Of a stretch of DNA of 64,000 nt, positions 10,560 through 21,218 are shown one piece after another. Position numbers and translations under genes: made by a program. The notes under the pieces are model-generated. The model was given only the letters and a program-made list of their open reading frames with translations, was not told the origin of the DNA and did not search any database. Source of the DNA: Amphiura filiformis (taxonomy: Eukaryota > Echinodermata > Ophiuroidea > Amphilepidida > Amphiuridae). The stretch's first letter is position 1. Each line of letters begins with the position of its first letter. The stretch lies in contig NC_092642.1 in the NCBI RefSeq assembly GCF_039555335.1, forward strand, positions 22,301,262-22,365,261, in the 5' to 3' direction.

Positions 10560-12300
10560 GAATGGGCATATCTTGAAATGATACACTCCCATGTCACAAG
10601 TTAGTGAGGGATATCTTCAATAGTTTGCCCAATTGGGCTACCAAATCATGGATTTGGCAACCCTGTATTCATATTGAAACCGCCATCCATTTTGGTTGAG
10701 TCCCCCATGTATGCACCCATTCTCCAGTAGAATTCAGGCAATATTGTTATTATTTTTTATTTTGCAGCTGAAGTTTACCACTTTGATTTGCTAACCCAAA
10801 TTAAAAATTTATAAATGTGGCTATATTCTACATTTTTTGTTTGGAGAGATGGCTGGGGGATATTTTAACTGAGACAGAGAAAACAAAAAGACATGGATGC
10901 TAAATGTGCTCCATGTCATTAAACTCTATAAACAAATATTTTGTATTTGAGTCTGCAAGCGTAGTATTTACACCACAAGTAACTGAATATTAAAGATTGA
11001 AAGTGTTGTTTTAAAGGGCAAGCGATGTCAACCAGGCCTTCAGATTAGTAGTTTGTTGCGGGAATTGGATTCTCGTAAAGTAGTTTTGCTAGAATTCCAG
11101 ATTCAGACATGTTGTTGGTCACATCACATATGCTTATTCAAGATTTGTTACTTTTTCAGTAATTCAAATTCATCAGGTGGTCATGGGCAGCGCCATAAGA
11201 CATGTTATGTGACAGGTGATGGACCATACACACACAAATGAATAGGAATATTTTTTACAATTTTCATGAAAGTTACTCAAAACATACCTAGCAAGTTTAT
11301 TATACAGCAGGGGTCTGTGCCCTTTTAATATGTACGGAAAGTCTTGTTATGCTCTTGCAAACTTGGAAAAAATCAAGCCATGCTTACTGTTGTCCCATTC
11401 AAAAGTACAGGAAGACCACCCACAGTGTGAAGGTCACCTTTCCAGACATTCTGTTTAGAAGCAGTAATGGATGCTACCAGTGCTAAAATCAATGAATTGT
11501 TTAATTCGAATTAATCAATTCGATATTATTATTATAGACTGTTTTTTGAGAACATTGGTATGTAGGTATATGTTTTGAAGCTCTTCAAATTCGCCAACTT
11601 ACAGACCTTAATTCTTTCTTATTAATAAGATATAAAACTTTGATTTTGGTCTATTTGCTGATTTCTTAAATTTTGTGTTTCGCATACACCGCTACCTGCA
11701 GTATTCAACGACGTAAGCTACTTTTACCTGATCATTAGTACGTATCACATATAGATCAATACGGTGAATGTTGCGTCACATACAGATCTATTCAGAGCTT
11801 GTTTTAATTATATACCTTCGTAACCAATACGCGGATTTAAGCAAGTACTGTAACCACTGGTGTATAAGCCCACCCTCCAAGATGGGTGATTTCATTCCAA
11901 AACTGGGGGTGGGCTTATAACCGGGAAGGGGCTAGTATTTTGATTTGAACAAAAATATAATTTGTATGACATTCATGCCCCATATACTGGTAATTTCTAT
12001 CATCTGTGTCAATGTTTTAGTAATAGATTGTCAATACTGATTTGTTCAAAAATATGAGAGCAAAGTATAGATTTTATTTAAGAACTTGACCAGTACAGCC
12101 GAGTACGCCCTTGTTTCCAGAATGTTTTGACAAATCTGCTCCTACAAAATGACTAATTATTTATACACTCACCTGGCAATTTATATTTTTTCCAAAATTG
12201 CCATACGCCAAATTTTGATGAATTTAACTTAGAGGGAGTTTTTTTTAGAAACTCATTGATTGTCTCTTTTTGCTGAACCATGAAATGGTATCAGCCTATA
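10560..12300. other. No gene seen
   Basis: AT-rich intronic-type DNA. A palindromic AATTCGAATTAATCAATTCG lies near 11501. GGGTGGGCTTATAACCGGG (about 11908) faces TGTATAAGCCCACCCTCC (about 11860), giving a hairpin of about 60 bp. No ORF with recognisable content. Confidence 0.45.
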
Positions 12301-12301
12301 T

Positions 12302-12360
12302 GAGTGTATGTTACTTACTAGCTTACTTACTAGCTTACTAGCTTACTAACTGACTAACCA
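12302..12360 (+). repeat. CTTACTAG-type short tandem repeat
   Basis: Seen: ACTTACTAGCTTACTTACTAG and further TACTAGCTTACTAACTGACT steps, a degenerate 4-8 bp repeat adjoining the left arm of the element at 12362. Confidence 0.7.
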
Positions 12361-12361
12361 T

Positions 12362-13235
12362 TTGGTCTGAAATGGACATATCTCTAAATGCCACGAAGGT
12401 ATGACCCCATGAGTGGTGTCATATGAAAGAGGAAAACATAAAGAATATAATAAAAATATTTCCAAACATCGGAGTTCATCCAGGGGTCACAAGGGTCAAA
12501 AAAGGTCATTTTAACCGAAAATGCTCCGATTGAGCTTAAATTTAAATGCAATGATCCTTATGACATTCTAAACATGTTTAAAACATTCAAAAATGGATTT
12601 AAGGTCATTAAGGGGTCATAAAGGGGTCAAAGGTCTTTTTCATAATGCTCCAATTGAGCTGAAATTTATATGCAATGATCCTTATGACATTTTAAACATT
12701 TTAAAAACATTTTAAGATTCATTTAAGGTCATTAAGGGGTCATAAAGGGGTCAAAGGTCAAGTTTTCCAAAATGCTCCGATTGAGCTAAAATTTAAACGC
12801 AATGATCTTTATGACATTCTAAACATGTTGAAAATATTTTTAAATTCTTTAAGGGCATTAAGGGGCAATAAAAGGGTCAAAGGTCAAGTTTTCAAAATGC
12901 TCCGATTGAGCTGAAATTCAAACGCAATGATCTTATGACATTCTAAACATGTTGAAAATATTTTACAATTCATTTAAGGTCATTAAGGGACAATAAAGGG
13001 GTCAAAGGTCAGGTTTTCAAAATGCTTCAATTGAGCTGAAATTTAAATGCATACTATCCTGCACAGTATTGCTGCTTGATCAGATCGTCACAGTCATACG
13101 CCTAACTTACCTTGTGCCCTTGCAAAGGGCACAGTTGCTCTAGTTTATTTTATATTCTTTACGTTTCCTCTTTCATTAACACCACTCGGGCGGTCATACC
13201 TTCATAGCATTTCGAGATTATGTCCATTACAGACT
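12362..13235. mobile_element. Inverted-repeat element with five internal tandem units of about 125 bp
   Basis: Seen: the left arm (12362-12460) reads TGGACATATCTCTAAATGC, CACGAAGGTATGACC, GTGGTGTCATATGAAAGAGG, AACATAAAGAATATAATAAA. The reverse complement follows at 13143-13235 (ATTCTTTACGTTTCCTC, AACACCACTCGGGCGGTCAT, TTATGTCCATTAC). Between the arms, AATGCTCCGATTGAGCT recurs near 12520, 12643, 12771, 12895 and 13020, with AAGGGGTCAAAGGTC and TTATGACATTCTAAACATGT in each unit. No ORF. The outermost ends may extend to about 13320, where an end shared with 6740-6802 occurs. Confidence 0.75.
12500..13060 (+). repeat. Five tandem units, period about 125 bp
   Basis: Seen: each unit contains GGTCATTAAGGGGTCATAAAG, GGTCAAAGGTC, an AATGCTCCGATTGAGCTGAA block and GCAATGATCCTTATGACATT. 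Spacing between the markers is 123-128 bp. Units differ by point changes and small indels. Confidence 0.85.
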
Positions 13236-13319
13236 CCGGGTGACAGTGGTATAGGCCTACCACAATATACTGCCGAAGCCACATGGTTCAGCTATGGTGC
13301 GGTTATCGCTCTAGTTTTA

Positions 13320-14690
13320 AAGTTCCTAGAGCATTTGCAACGTTGTTGTGATCAAAACAGTTGACAAACAAATCTGGGTTTTAAATGTGGGACACTGCAT
13401 GAGATATAAACTCATGCACTTTGCAGTCTCCTGAGTGCTAAGTGGGCCATCTTAAGTTCTATCTTGTCTATTTGAATTAAATGGAGAATGGAGAGAATTA
13501 TTCAATTTGGATACAGTTTAAAGGAACTGCATAGAACTTGTGATTTTATGACAAATTATTCTATAATTTATGATTTCTTTGCAACAAAGGAGTAAATTTA
13601 TTTGCTATAGAAATTTGGAATAACCTAAATGCATGTTTTGCCAACTGAAATTTTGTGTAAATTGTTGACCTAAATTTTTGTTAGCCAGGACGGCGCTCAA
13701 GAATCTAAAAGTGGGTGTGTGTGTGTGTGTGGGGGGGAGGTGTCAAAAAATTTTTGACTTATTTTTTTTTAATATTAACTATTATAACATTAACAATAAA
13801 TCTATTACCTAACAACAGCACAATTTCGTAACACATAAATCTTTTATTGGACAATTTACCGACAATCACACATACCTTTGGCTACATTTGCTGACAGTCA
13901 AATGGAAAAAAAAAAATTTGAGGGTATCCTGCTTGCTCAGCAAATGGTACCATCCTTGGAGAAATGTACTTAAAGAAAGCTGTTGTCATTTTATATGACT
14001 TTCAAATGAAAACCAGTTTTAAAGCATGCAAAGCAAGACTAGCAAATGCATTAGAAGCTATTGGAACACTATTATTAACTTAAGTCCAATTTCTGGTAAC
14101 AGGACCTGTGCTTCAGTAGCGAAGTAAAATATTTGCATGTCTGTGCACACATTCCTGCATCTTTGTTGGTGATGATGACGATCTAGATGTACAGGGTGTG
14201 TCATTTGTTAACATTAATTTTTGGCAACGTTGTAAACTACAGTTTGTCCACTCTGAAGTACAAAGTGACAAATGTGCGCGTAGTACAGCATGTTAACAGT
14301 GCGTAGTGCTGCGTCTCTGTTGCGTGCCTTCAAAGTTGGCAAAATGTGTGCGTCCGCATGGGTACTTTATACTTCAAGAGTAGGCTGATTGTAGACACTC
14401 TCTTATCATGCTCTCTTGTCAGCATCTCTTTTCACGATTTTTCTAAATGAAAAGCACAGTGATTTTACAAATGTTTTGCCCTTCAACAATGCCCCTTTTT
14501 TGGTTAAAATGCTAACAACATTTCAAAGATACCTTTTTTTGACAGAAATGCGTACAACAAGTCCTGAAACTGAGTCAGGTTTGAACATTTTTATTTCCCA
14601 AAATAAGAATTTCAAGCAATATGAGCATGATGAAGCACATATTTTGTTCCAAAAATTCAAAAATCTGAATTTTCTTGTTCAGCAAATCGC
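13320..14690. other. No gene seen
   Basis: Contains a (GT)n/G-rich tract at 13713-13738 and GTCAAAAAATTTTTGAC (13742-13758), a perfect 17-bp hairpin-like palindrome. The end TACAGTTTGTCCACTCTGAA near 14240 resembles the TIR of the TA-flanked MITE at 43860, but I could not find its partner. The ORF of 14416-14802 runs into an inverted repeat and shows no recognisable motif. Confidence 0.45.
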
Positions 14691-14699
14691 TGAATATGC

Positions 14700-14918
14700 T
14701 TTTAAAGAAGAAGCCCGTCAGTGCAGTTCTGGGATGAGCCAAACCTGTATGGCTATCAAATTAATCAGTGCCAAGGCTATCTCTAAATTTGACATGTGCT
14801 AATTGATACAATAACGTTAAAACATCAATTCAGAGATAACCTTGTCACTGATTAATTTGATAACCAGGCAGGTTTGGTTCACCCCAGAAGAACTGCTCTG
14901 ACAGGGCTTCCTCTAATG
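14700..14918. repeat. Long imperfect hairpin
   Basis: Seen: AAGCCCGTCAGTGCAGTTCT, GCCAAACCTG, ATCAAATTAATCAGTG and AAGGCTATCTCT in the left arm (14705-14787) are answered by AGAGATAACCTTG, CACTGATTAATTTGAT, CAGGTTTGGTTC, AGAACTGCTCTGACAGGGCTT in the right arm (14832-14912). The loop is about 45 bp. Likely a foldback MITE; no target duplication found. Confidence 0.72.
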
Positions 14919-15150
14919 GAAGTCTATGGCAATTAACTCTTACAAGATAACAGATACATCTATATAATTTCAGATGTAATTTCAAATGTTCTGTGTAACT
15001 CGCGATGCTTTGTGACACCCTATATGTTTTAAATTAGAAACCTATTTTATCATGAGATGTATCTGACAGAGATACTGTACATGTAGTAATATGGTAAGCT
15101 ATGTGGGGGTTTACTCAAAAATAAATGCACTAATTGGCACCACATAGAAA

Positions 15151-15486
15151 TGGGCTATTCCAGAAAATAAGTGCACACCCCCTGAGTAAATATTCAATCA
15201 AAGAAATGTCCGGATTTCAAGTGTGCTTTCTGAAAATGACTGGAATTCCAGGAGCCAATGTCACTTGATAAAGCTTGGAAGTCCAATTAAATGGAAAAAA
15301 AATCACAGAAATGTCCAAAATGAGCTCTCAAATTGAGGATTTCTGATTTTGAACTATTTTTCTACCAGATTTTTTTACCTTTGGACACTTTAAAAGTCTA
15401 GATTTCCAACTGTCATGATTGGACAAAAAGTCCGGAAATCCAAACTCCTCTATAGGGGGTGTGCATCTATTTTCTGGAATAGCCCA
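15151..15486. mobile_element. Small element with TGGGCTATTCCAG termini
   Basis: Seen: TGGGCTATTCCAGAAAATAA starts at 15151, continuing to TGCACACCCCC; the reverse complement ends at 15486. Length 336 bp. The inner part is itself roughly palindromic: GAAATGTCCGGATTTC near 15205 and AAAGTCCGGAAATCC near 15428. Same outer TIR as the large element at 1354-3178 but without the CCATGG array. Confidence 0.8.
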
Positions 15487-15489
15487 ATA

Positions 15490-17020
15490 CGTAGAAGCAC
15501 TATTGCCATAAGCCAATCTAATCGGACATTTGGGTTGGATCCAAATTCTAATCAATCCTAACAAATAATTGTTGCCTTAGTCAACCTCACATTCCATAAA
15601 TAAGAGGTGGTTTGTTGATCATATTTTCTGTATTCTTTCTTTTAGAATGTTCAGCTAGTTATTTGACCATTCCATGATGCTGCCATACAGGGAGAGTCTC
15701 TTGCAGCATACATGAATGGGAATTGAACCAGTCATATAACATGACAAAGTTACACATTTTTCATCACTTCTTGGCTATTGTCAGTCCGAGGCTCTCTTTG
15801 CATGGTGGAACTGTGAAATTGGCGAATACAGCAGCTTGTTTTGGTTATTTTATGAGCAAAGGCAATATATGAAGAGTCTTGGTAGAGTCATTATGAAGAG
15901 CTATACCACAGACAAGAAACATAAGGGAAGCTTGGGGAGCAGTCACTCTCACTCTCCTCAAAATTAAGTTGTTATTGAAGTCAAACTGTTCGGTGACACA
16001 TTGTACCAGGGTCGATGCAAGGAAAGTAGCAGGGGATGCCATGGCCTCCCCAATATTTGAGCAATATTTTTATGTATCAATTTGGACCCAATACCTGATT
16101 TTGGCTGCCTCAATTTCTTGATGGTCGCCCCAATATTTTTGACCTTACTACAGCCCTGTTAGATCATACCAGCAACACCATTTGCAATAATGCTGTTTAT
16201 AAGTCTATCATAGCCAGCGATCATCTGTCTGATCATCAGTTTGATCATATCTTGTGAGAAAGTTCAGCAGTTTCGGCTCATAGCACAAGAATTTGGGGCT
16301 AGATTTCATTTTTGGAATGAGAAAATTGTACATTCAACTCCTGGCAAGTGACATTTTAATTTCTCAGTAGATTTCAATGTCATGGCCAGTTATGTCCCAT
16401 GGCTGTCAGTTAAAACATTACCAGAATTCATGTGTGGTAGTTGAGTGAAATGTAAGCAAAGAATTGGTTTCAAATTCAAAATTTGAAACTTGTTCTGACA
16501 TCATGATACACTTTTCTGACATATAGGCTGATGCATCTATTTGCTGACATATCTTTGTTCATGATTACTAAAAGCCATTGTGTGATTTGCATAAAGAATA
16601 TATTCCTATTTAAATGTTAGTTGTCACTGATCGTATTGTCCTCTTTTAATTTTGAGCCAAACAAATGAGGTAAAATGAAGAAAATTGCTATTTTAATTCA
16701 GCGCCTACAATGTGTGTTTTAGCTCGCCAATCATATTATTATTATGATTATTGGCGGAGCCTCATGCAGCTGGGATGTACAAACAAGAAAAAAGTCCCCT
16801 TTTTGGAAGTCCCGTATGGTACCCTTCAAAAATAACTCCTGCGTACGAACCTTCACAAATTGGAAAGTGTCACTTCAAAGGAAGAGAGGCCTAGACCTCG
16901 CTCTTCAGATTACAATTCCAGAACACTCTAGTGCAAGCAGATTATGTGACATAGCACTGAGGATAGCACCAAGGGAACTTGGAAGCTTAGATTTCTTGCG
17001 ACTGAGGATAGGTTGCAGTG
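15490..17020. other. No gene seen; one dispersed repeat
   Basis: 16578-16755 is copy 3 of the GAGCCAAACAAATGAG family. Around 16000-16160 is G/C-run repeat debris (CTCCCCAATATTTGAGC, GCCCCAATATTTTTGACC). The ORFs here lack recognisable features. Confidence 0.45.
16578..16755. repeat. Dispersed repeat family 'GAGCCAAACAAATGAG', copy 3
   Basis: Seen: TGTGATTTGCATAAAG, TTTTGAGCCAAACAAATGAG and TTTTAGCTCGCCAATCATAT in the same order as 4871-5050. Confidence 0.75.
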
Positions 17021-17038
17021 GTGTACCATGGCCGCTCC

Positions 17039-17422
17039 CAGAGGATGATTTAAGTACTACCCAACACTCCACTAGGTAACTTGCGGTTAGCATTGCTGTG
17101 TGAGTGAACATGATACTGCTGCTCGCCCACTGCATAGACGTGCATGGTTAAATTTGAATTTGGACAGATATATTTAAAATAAAAACACATTCAAAATGCT
17201 GGTCGATTTCATATTTTATGTTATCTACAGAAGGTGTGAATTATCCTTCATGCATACATCACTTTAGATCTGAAATCGACCAAGTAATAATACACACACA
17301 CAATTTTAAAACAATATTTTTTTGCACAGAATTCAATGGGATTTGGAAAGTAAAGTGGCTGCTGAGACTCTAGTGATAACAATTTTGCAGTGCATGATGG
17401 GGCTTCCTTAAATCATCCTCTG
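17039..17422. mobile_element. Nested MITE, TIR CAGAGGATGATTTAAG, direct repeat GGCCGCTCC
   Basis: Seen: it starts CAGAGGATGATTTAAG at 17039 and ends CTTAAATCATCCTCTG (with a CC mismatch just inside) at 17422. GGCCGCTCC is directly repeated at 17030-17038 and 17423-17431. Nine matching bases fit an 8-bp hAT-like duplication plus chance, or a 9-bp duplication. The interior is AT-rich with no ORF of its own. It splits an older element that begins CAGTGGTGTACCATGG at 17015 and resumes CTACTTGGGGGAGCTGCAG. Confidence 0.82.
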
Positions 17423-17431
17423 GGCCGCTCC

Positions 17432-18790
17432 TACTTGGGGGAGCTGCAGAAAAGGTAAATTTTGCCACCCCCTTCATCAACAGCCCTGAAAAGATTAACC
17501 TGGGTTTTTTTCTCGATGGTTTGAAAAAGTGAAGAACAAAAAAAAATTAGTTTAACAATTTCTTTTTCATAATTTAATCATTCTTTTTGCTGCCCCTCCT
17601 TCCACCGCTCCTTCTTTTTTGCCACCCCCTGCCAAAGTCCCCACCAAAATACGCGTATGTATTAGTAGCTGTGGCTCATGATCCACAAGTCAAAATGCCA
17701 GAGGGAGGAAGAACATAAATAAATGTGGATGAAATCATCTTCTAAATTTTTCAGGAAAATTGTCATAGGGCTATGGTATTTTATGATAACATGATCTGAA
17801 GGGCCAAAGTACTTAACTTCAATGTTTCCTTGTATCTTCCAGGAAATATAGTTTTTATCATTGATGATATTTACTATGATTTATGACAGTTATGATGGGA
17901 ATTGCCATAAATTCAGATGCAAAAAGTGCACCTTATAGTAATGGCCCACATAGCCTAAGAATGTTGTTGCAAACATTAATACACCAGAGCACAATATCAC
18001 ATGACTTGTTTTACTTGGTGGATGATGGTGCCTGGTGGATGATCCACTTAATAGTGGATGAAAGTTTTCTAAACCTTTTCAAAAACATGATTTTCACCCT
18101 CAAATATGGCATATTTTTACCTAAAATAAGGTGATTTTTGCCCACAATTTGGCAATTTTCACCCAAAATATTGGATTTTCTATGACTTTTTGGCCTGACT
18201 GGGGGGGGGGACTGGTAGGGGAGGGGGACTAAGAAAAAATAATACCCCTCTCCAAAAATACACAACAGTTGCATCTCCCACTACAGTGCACCATGTCACA
18301 AAAGTTTTTTTTTGGGGGGGGGATTTGGATTTGTCAAATGAGGATATTTATTTTTTCAGGTGAGGTGCAAGTGGGAGCAAATTTATTGTAAAAAACCTTT
18401 AAAGTCTCTATGGTTTCATTCACATATTGAAACTTTAGCATTACAAAAGTCTCTTGAAGTAGGCAATCATGATGACTTGTAGATGATCCCAGAGTATCAT
18501 ATGTATTGAACTTGCCTTGAGCACCTGTATTTTATGTCAAAATTGGACTTATGAAAATCATAGGGAAATTCCCTGATATTCAATATGGTTTGTTTTTTCA
18601 GTGACATATTTTGATCAAACATCCACCACCAAATTCTCCACATTGGCTTAGGAAGATTTTCAACATGAGGGGGGGGGGCTGACCAAACAAAAAATATTTG
18701 GTGACCTATCGTGGGGATGCCCAAGGGGGGTTTCCCCCTTGGTTTCAGGAAATTTTGTGAAAAATGATAAAGATTAGCGGCTCTGTGATT
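17432..18790. other. No gene; debris of G/C-run elements
   Basis: GCAGAAAAGGTAAATTTTGCC and GCTGCCCCTCCTTCCACCGC (17447-17610) are similar to 59893-60140 (GCAGAAAAGGTAAACTTTGCC), so a dispersed element of the GTGGCCGCT family occurs twice. G-runs are at 18200, 18314 and 18668. No coding support. Confidence 0.45.
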
Positions 18791-18917
18791 GTTGTTTGCA
18801 AATAGAGAGCGCCACATACGACTGATGTCTTTGCCATCATTTCTATTGATGGTAGAAGTTTCATTAACTCTGAATCTTTATCACGTCGTATGTGGCGCTC
18901 TCTATTTTTCAAACAAC
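18791..18917. mobile_element. Hairpin MITE with 32-bp inverted ends
   Basis: Seen: GTTGTTTGCAAATAGAGAGC and GCCACATACGAC at 18791-18822 are answered by GTCGTATGTGGC and GCTCTCTATTTTTCAAACAAC at 18885-18917. 127 bp in all; the loop contains CATTTCTATTGATGG. It sits about 70 bp upstream of the histone stem-loop satellite. No target duplication resolved. Confidence 0.82.
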
Positions 18918-19035
18918 CAATCAATCAATCAATTGGTCCATGAGTGGCCAATCGGTCCCTGGTAAGCCGTATACTTCTACTACAGTATATGCAGTCTACA
19001 TGTTCTCTGTTGACAATGGGCAGTCTTCATTGAAC

Positions 19036-19052
19036 AGCTCTTTCTCAGAGCC
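19036..19052 (+). promoter_or_regulatory. Histone-type stem-loop, unit 1 (diverged)
   Basis: AGCTCTTTCTCAGAGCC: the base pair at the foot is lost (A opposite C) and the loop has one extra base. Flanks GAAC and AACAAA. Probably not an SLBP site. Confidence 0.6.
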
Positions 19053-19124
19053 AACAAACCTTTAATTTAGCAGATAGGCGAGGTCTGCTTGTTTTCTGTT
19101 GACAAGGGGCAGTCTTCAGTGAAC

Positions 19125-19140
19125 GGCTCTTTTCAGAGCC
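19125..19140 (+). promoter_or_regulatory. Histone-type stem-loop, unit 2 (canonical)
   Basis: GGCTCTTTTCAGAGCC with GAAC before and ACCAAAG after; complete match to the metazoan consensus. Confidence 0.88.
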
Positions 19141-19219
19141 ACCAAAGCTTTAAAAACAAAATTTAGCAGATAGGCGAGGTCTGCTTGTTTCTGTAGACAA
19201 GGGGCAGTCTTCAGTGAAC

Positions 19220-19235
19220 GGCTCTTTTCAGAGCC
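19220..19235 (+). promoter_or_regulatory. Histone-type stem-loop, unit 3 (canonical)
   Basis: GGCTCTTTTCAGAGCC with GAAC before and ACCAAAAC after. The preceding spacer is 95 bp because of an A-rich insertion (TTTAAAAACAAAATTTAG). Confidence 0.88.
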
Positions 19236-19307
19236 ACCAAAACTTAAAAAATCAGCAGACAGGCGAGGTCTGCTTGTTTCTGTAGACAAGGGCAGTCTTC
19301 AGTAAAT

Positions 19308-19323
19308 GGCTCTTTTCAGAGCC
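19308..19323 (+). promoter_or_regulatory. Histone-type stem-loop, unit 4 (canonical core)
   Basis: GGCTCTTTTCAGAGCC followed by ACCAAAACC. The upstream flank is AAAT instead of GAAC; the stem and loop are unchanged. Confidence 0.88.
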
Positions 19324-19396
19324 ACCAAAACCTTTATATTAGCAGATAGGCGAGATCTGCTTGTTCTCTGTAGATAATGGGCAGTCTTCAGTGAAC

Positions 19397-19412
19397 GGCT
19401 CTTTTCAGAGCC
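19397..19412 (+). promoter_or_regulatory. Histone-type stem-loop, unit 5 (canonical)
   Basis: GGCTCTTTTCAGAGCC with GAAC before and ACCAAAACC after; identical to unit 2 in core and flanks. Confidence 0.88.
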
Positions 19413-19485
19413 ACCAAAACCTTTATATTAGCAGATAGGCGCGATCTGCTTGTTCTCTGTTGACAAGGGCAAGTCTTCAGTGAAC

Positions 19486-19501
19486 GGCTCTTTTCAGAGT
19501 C
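19486..19501 (+). promoter_or_regulatory. Histone-type stem-loop, unit 6 (G-U variant)
   Basis: GGCTCTTTTCAGAGTC. The single change turns a G-C pair into a G-U pair, so the stem can still form. The flank after it is ATCAG, not ACCA, and the array ends soon after. Confidence 0.75.
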
Positions 19502-19539
19502 ATCAGTAGACAAGGGGCGGTCTACATGTCTCATTCTTA

Positions 19540-21215
19540 GGTACTTTGTCCTGAAGAAGTCAGAGCTACTCCTGATGAAAGCTTGACAGTTATAAACTTG
19601 TCTGACGGCGCCCCCGCTAAAAACCCACTAATTGTTATGAATTCCCGTCGTAAAAGCCTATCCCACAATTTTTTTACTTCACCTTGAATTAAAAAAAGAA
19701 AGAAAGAGATTTCAGAACATTAGGCGGAGACGCCGTATTTAGGGTTGAAAATAAAGAAAATAAGTAGATGTCCAAAGCTTAGTTAAATATTGGGGCCCAA
19801 TGGTGCCTGGCCCAAATTATTGGGGCCCTATGATTCTTTTCCATAGCTTCCGAAATTTGAGATTTGAGATTGATATTATTTTTATTGCCAATTCGTGGCC
19901 CGTGGGCCAAATTACATACAATAAATTACAATATAAAAATACACATGTATATAAAACAATCAGAATTAAATATTTAGGCAAAAAATTGCACATGATAAGA
20001 CACACACAAAAATATACAATTTGAATTACATTATTTAAGAAAATTGCATATATAAAAGTCACAGTAAAAACATTTATCATAATATTGCACTTTTTAACAT
20101 TATAAAATGACATGAACAGAATATCATATAAAGGTACAGCATTTGTGAGGGCTGGGGCTCACGGTCGGAGCCACTGGATTTTATACCACCAGAAACCCAT
20201 TTGTGTGCAAAATATTTCTTGCAAATTGCATCAAATTTGTATTATTCGGTTAACAGAACATAATTTCAACACAGTGGCCTATGGAGCGTATGTAATACAC
20301 ATCAGTGGCGATCGTGGTCACTCCTTAACTGGGGGGGGCTAAAGTAAATGTAAACTTTGCCGCCCCTAACAGCAAAAACCGAAAAGGTTGACCTAACTTT
20401 TTTCCAGCCAGGGTGGCTCTCGAAAAAATAAAAAGTGGGGGAGGGGGAGGGGTAGGCTAGGGTTAGGCCACATGTCACAGGGAAATTGCCCAAAGTTGAC
20501 CAAATTGTCCAAAAACGTCTTGACTTTTCACAACATTTTATAATGATACGTAAAAAAATTGGTCCAAAGCTGTCTAACATTGCCTGAGCATATTGAATGA
20601 TTTTCGGCATCTTCTTAGCACAATCTGCGCTAAATTTACGCAGTTGTACACACTACACATGGTGCAATTTTGAGTAATTTTGAAAACTTCTGAGGGTGTG
20701 TTCAGCAAATTCAGGCAACTTAGATTTTGAAATGTTAAGCAATTTTGTGAAACTTTTATGAAATTTTGAAAAAATGTTAAGCACTTTGTGAAACTTTGAA
20801 TACGGTAACTTCACATGATTTTGAGAAAGTTTTAAGCAAGTTTGTGAAACTTTGATTAACTTTATACTATTACTATTTTGACCACTTTCGGCAAATTATT
20901 TACACTGTGACATGGGGCCTTATTTTTGCACAGGAAACAAACAAATAAACCTTTCAAGGTTGGCAAAAACCACCAGATCTCTGCCAAATTGGCTTTTGGG
21001 GGCATTAAAGCTGTAAAATGCACCCAAAATGCAAAAGCATGGATACTTTTGTAATAAATTTCCCCAACAGTAAAGTTTAGTAAATTTACATTAAAGGCTA
21101 TAGGCCAACATAACATTTTAGCCTAAGGGAGAAAATGACATATGAGAAGCATTAAAATTGATAATAATAAAAAAATATTGTAAAACTGCTGCATGTGGGA
21201 GTGGATGTGAACCTA
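19540..21215. other. No gene; AT-rich tail-like block and repeat fragments
   Basis: 19810-20110 is an AT-rich block with AATTACATACAATAAATTAC and many AATATA runs, like the 3' tail of an element in reverse orientation, but I find no ORF to go with it. 20170-20300 is a diverged fragment of the MITE family at 28083-28426 (ACCACCAGAAACCCATTTGTG, CAAAATATTTCTTGCA). A G/C-run end CAGTGGCGATCG lies at 20303. 20690-20860 is degenerate tandem DNA around GTGAAACTTTGA / TTAAGCAATTTTGTG. Confidence 0.5.
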
Positions 21216-21218
21216 AAA

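Larger units (their letters stand above)
18985..19535 (+). repeat. 89-bp satellite with a histone-type 3' stem-loop in each unit
   Basis: Seen: units of about 89 bp built from TCTGCTTGTTCTCTGTAGAC, AAGGGGCAGTCTTCAGTGAA, a stem-loop GGCTCTTTTCAGAGCC plus ACCAAAA, then CCTTTATATTAGCAGATAGG. Stem-loop starts are near 19036, 19125, 19220, 19308, 19397 and 19486 (spacing 89, 95, 88, 89, 89). The end units are partial and more diverged. Established: 6-bp stem, 4-nt UUUC loop and ACCA downstream are the SLBP-binding element of replication-dependent histone mRNAs. No histone ORF and no CAAGAAAGA-type downstream element lies next to any stem-loop. See findings. Confidence 0.92.

Noticed and set aside
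10177..10581. Two long overlapping ORFs rich in PTYL
   Set aside because: They are translations of a (TACC)n tract; period-4 repeats stay open in several frames and have no protein meaning.
14416..14802. 128-codon ORF
   Set aside because: Its 3' third lies in the arm of a long hairpin, there is no splice or promoter context, and no domain is recognised.
19486..19700. Histone downstream element after the last stem-loop
   Set aside because: AAAGAAAGAAAGAGA at about 19694 resembles a purine-rich element but is nearly 200 bp from the stem-loop, too far for U7-type processing as known.
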